Assembly: GCA_008508345.1 (NCBI GenBank)
Contig: QNGE01000947.1
Span: 81,095-145,094, forward strand
Length of the DNA: 64,000 nucleotides
Source: Paragonimus westermani
Lineage: Eukaryota; Platyhelminthes; Trematoda; Plagiorchiida; Troglotrematidae
Direction of reading: 5' to 3'
Under the pieces are notes generated by a model, which was not told where the DNA came from, did no database searches, and saw only the letters and a program-made list of their open reading frames with translations. The position numbers and the translations under genes were made by a program. Shown one piece after another: positions 62,005-64,000 of the stretch (position 1 is the stretch's first letter; each line of letters starts with the position of its first letter).

Positions 62005-64000
62005 TGTTTCATCGATCTTAAAGTAATCCATGCAATAACTCACTTATTCTTCTCCATATTCAAAATTTAGATGCAGCATTCATCGTGTGTAAACGTGCAT
62101 TAACATCTCAAACATGCCTAGACGAGCACTGTGAGCAAAATACTTTTATGGACCGCAAACCTGCAGTGTAGTCTCGTGTCTTTCGAGTCCGAAAGAACCT
62201 TTGGCACAACTTCCATCGGCAACTTCTGCATGTTGTAAGTTAGAATATGTGTAATAGGACACGTCACGATTGTCTGATATCATAGACGCACACACGTTTA
62301 ATTTGTAAAGCCCTTTCATGACTCATTTTTGTTGGATTTTGGTGTCACGAAAATTAAGCCAAAACAGTAAACCTGACTTCCGTTTTTTTCTTGTGAACCA
62401 TGTCTATGGAGGGGTGTGCATTCCTTTTTTCGCTGATGTATCGTTGCAACTAATTAATACAGTTTTACTCACTCTACTGTGGGTCATTCTTCCATTAAAA
62501 ATACTTTTTATCACTTGCATGTTTAATGACAGCTGGTTGTTAAACACGCCGCAAACCCAAAAAGAGTTATAGCTTCAGAAGCGCAGAGTGTTACTGAGCA
62601 GCTTGTTAATAAACGTTACACGGAATGTTGTTGTATGGTTGTTCAGTAAAGTTGTTCTTGAAAAACGCAACGAGACGTATACGGTGCCTACAGTTAAAGT
62701 TGCACAGCTCCGCAGAGTATTACAGACGTCCTACGTATCGTTCGATCACTCTTTAACAGGGTGTTTTATGATTTCAGAACGATCAGGCAAAAATAGGTTC
62801 ATTAACTCCTGGTCTGTCGGTTTCTAATTTATGTTAATATAACATCGACATGAAACTTATGGTTGTCTTTATGGAATTTTTCATCGGCAGAATGAACTGC
62901 AACGTGAAGCAACCAAGAAATGGACAAGATCGGGTCAAAGGATGGATTTGACAGATGGAGCATGTTCACATCTCGTGATTTTAGATGGATACCAACCGTC
63001 CAAGGTTATCAATTAGCCACATGGACTTCTGATGACATTTGCGCAATGTCATGTGATGTTTACTCCCAGAATCAGTATACCAACGGTCTAGTATGTGAGC
63101 GATTGACTGGCACCACTCCTTGGTTATTCCGGTCTGATAACACTACCAGACGACTTGATTTCATATCCGAAATAATCTTTGGGGTAAGACTGTTTCGGGA
63201 TTTAAAATGGAACTAAAAATCAAGGCGGATTTGATTTAAGGTTCGACGTTCAAACTCAGTCAGTTACAACGTTTGGACTCATCCATAAACGTAGCCATGC
63301 ATGGATATGAATAAGTAACTATTGGATAACAAGTCAAAGTCCCTGGGTAATAATTCACTGTTTCTTCGCGCAACGGTTTTGTAGGAACGACCACAACTAC
63401 GGTCACTCAATGCCCAATCGATCTGAACAGACATTAATAGTCTTGTGTTGGTAAAATACACAGGCTTTAGCTGTCGGATGTTAATTCACGGAGCTCAATG
63501 CTAAACCAGTAATCTACTTACGAATATGTCACTGTATCCTCTTCTCACGTAGAGACATGCGCACAAACAAGGAAAATCAGTGAACCTCTTATCACGAACC
63601 GAGTATCCCGTTAGGCTGAGTCGCACGAGCATTATCGGAAACTAAACAAAGTTATTTTTGTCATATGTGACCCGACATTCAGTAGAAAAGCCTCATGAAT
63701 CTAAACAATGGTTCGCTTGTAAACAGCAGCTGAGTACCTTCAAAATTACTGGCAGTCGGTACTTATCGTCTCTTTTCAAAGACTGCTAGTGTGTTTGAGT
63801 TTGGTCTATTCGAAGCCATCAGTGTGTAATATCTGTAGCCAGTGTGGCTGGAAATGTTGACTGCACAATGCACCATTTTTTTCAAACTATGTCACGCGTG
63901 GTCTCGCCTACATTTTGCCTATGCAGTAAGCTTAACGTAGATTTTGCTAATTGTTTCATCACAAACAGGCAACAGGTTTATCTAGCTGCATCAATTTTTC
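62005..64000. other. Right edge, nothing recognised
   Basis: AT-rich DNA with open frames up to about 98 codons that show no domain or family motif. No repeat pair or RNA gene could be supported. Confidence 0.45.

Overview
The window is eukaryotic, intron-rich genomic DNA, AT-leaning, with GT-AG introns of 0.2 to 9 kb. The mix of Penelope-like retroelements with GIY-YIG endonucleases, non-LTR (LINE) fragments and long introns points to a flatworm, most likely a digenean trematode (liver or lung fluke type). The species is inferred only from this style of sequence and is not proven.

Two protein-coding genes can be read with confidence. On the + strand, two exons (2536-3053 and 6592-7882) encode the BSD domains and the whole C-terminal half of the TFIIH subunit p62 (GTF2H1). 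Its N-terminal PH-domain exons were not found and probably lie to the left. On the - strand, eleven exons between 56591 and 17756 join in perfect phase into 612 residues of an SLC6 sodium/chloride-dependent transporter. It covers all twelve membrane segments, is closest in its motifs to glycine transporters, and lacks only its last C-terminal tail exon. The two genes converge, with their 3' ends about 10 kb apart.

The left end (1-1430) holds pieces of a degraded LINE, including an exact 352-bp tandem duplication. Between the genes (8.2-17.7 kb) lie a mosaic of forward and inverted LINE fragments (8.3-9.4 kb), a short Penelope-family derivative with inverted ends (9.77-10.02 kb), (TA)n tracts, and a decayed Penelope-like element (15.5-16.5 kb). 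The transporter introns carry a 5'-truncated Penelope-like element with a 14-bp target-site duplication and 71-bp inverted ends (28.1-29.4 kb), another LINE remnant (26.5 kb), a tRNA-SINE-like sequence (40.3 kb), an inverted repeat with an N in its loop (54.6 kb), and a possible exon of an unknown gene on the opposite strand (52.9-53.2 kb). Right of the transporter start is non-coding DNA with a 269-bp-period tandem repeat whose unit is itself a long palindrome (61.5-62.0 kb).

No bacterial-style system or CRISPR array is present. The observations most worth following are the hammerhead-ribozyme-like cores (CTGANGA...GAAAC) in the inverted ends of the 28-29 kb Penelope element and in the 61.6 kb repeat, and an unusual Asn-to-Cys change at the sodium/chloride-coordinating position in membrane segment 7 of the transporter.
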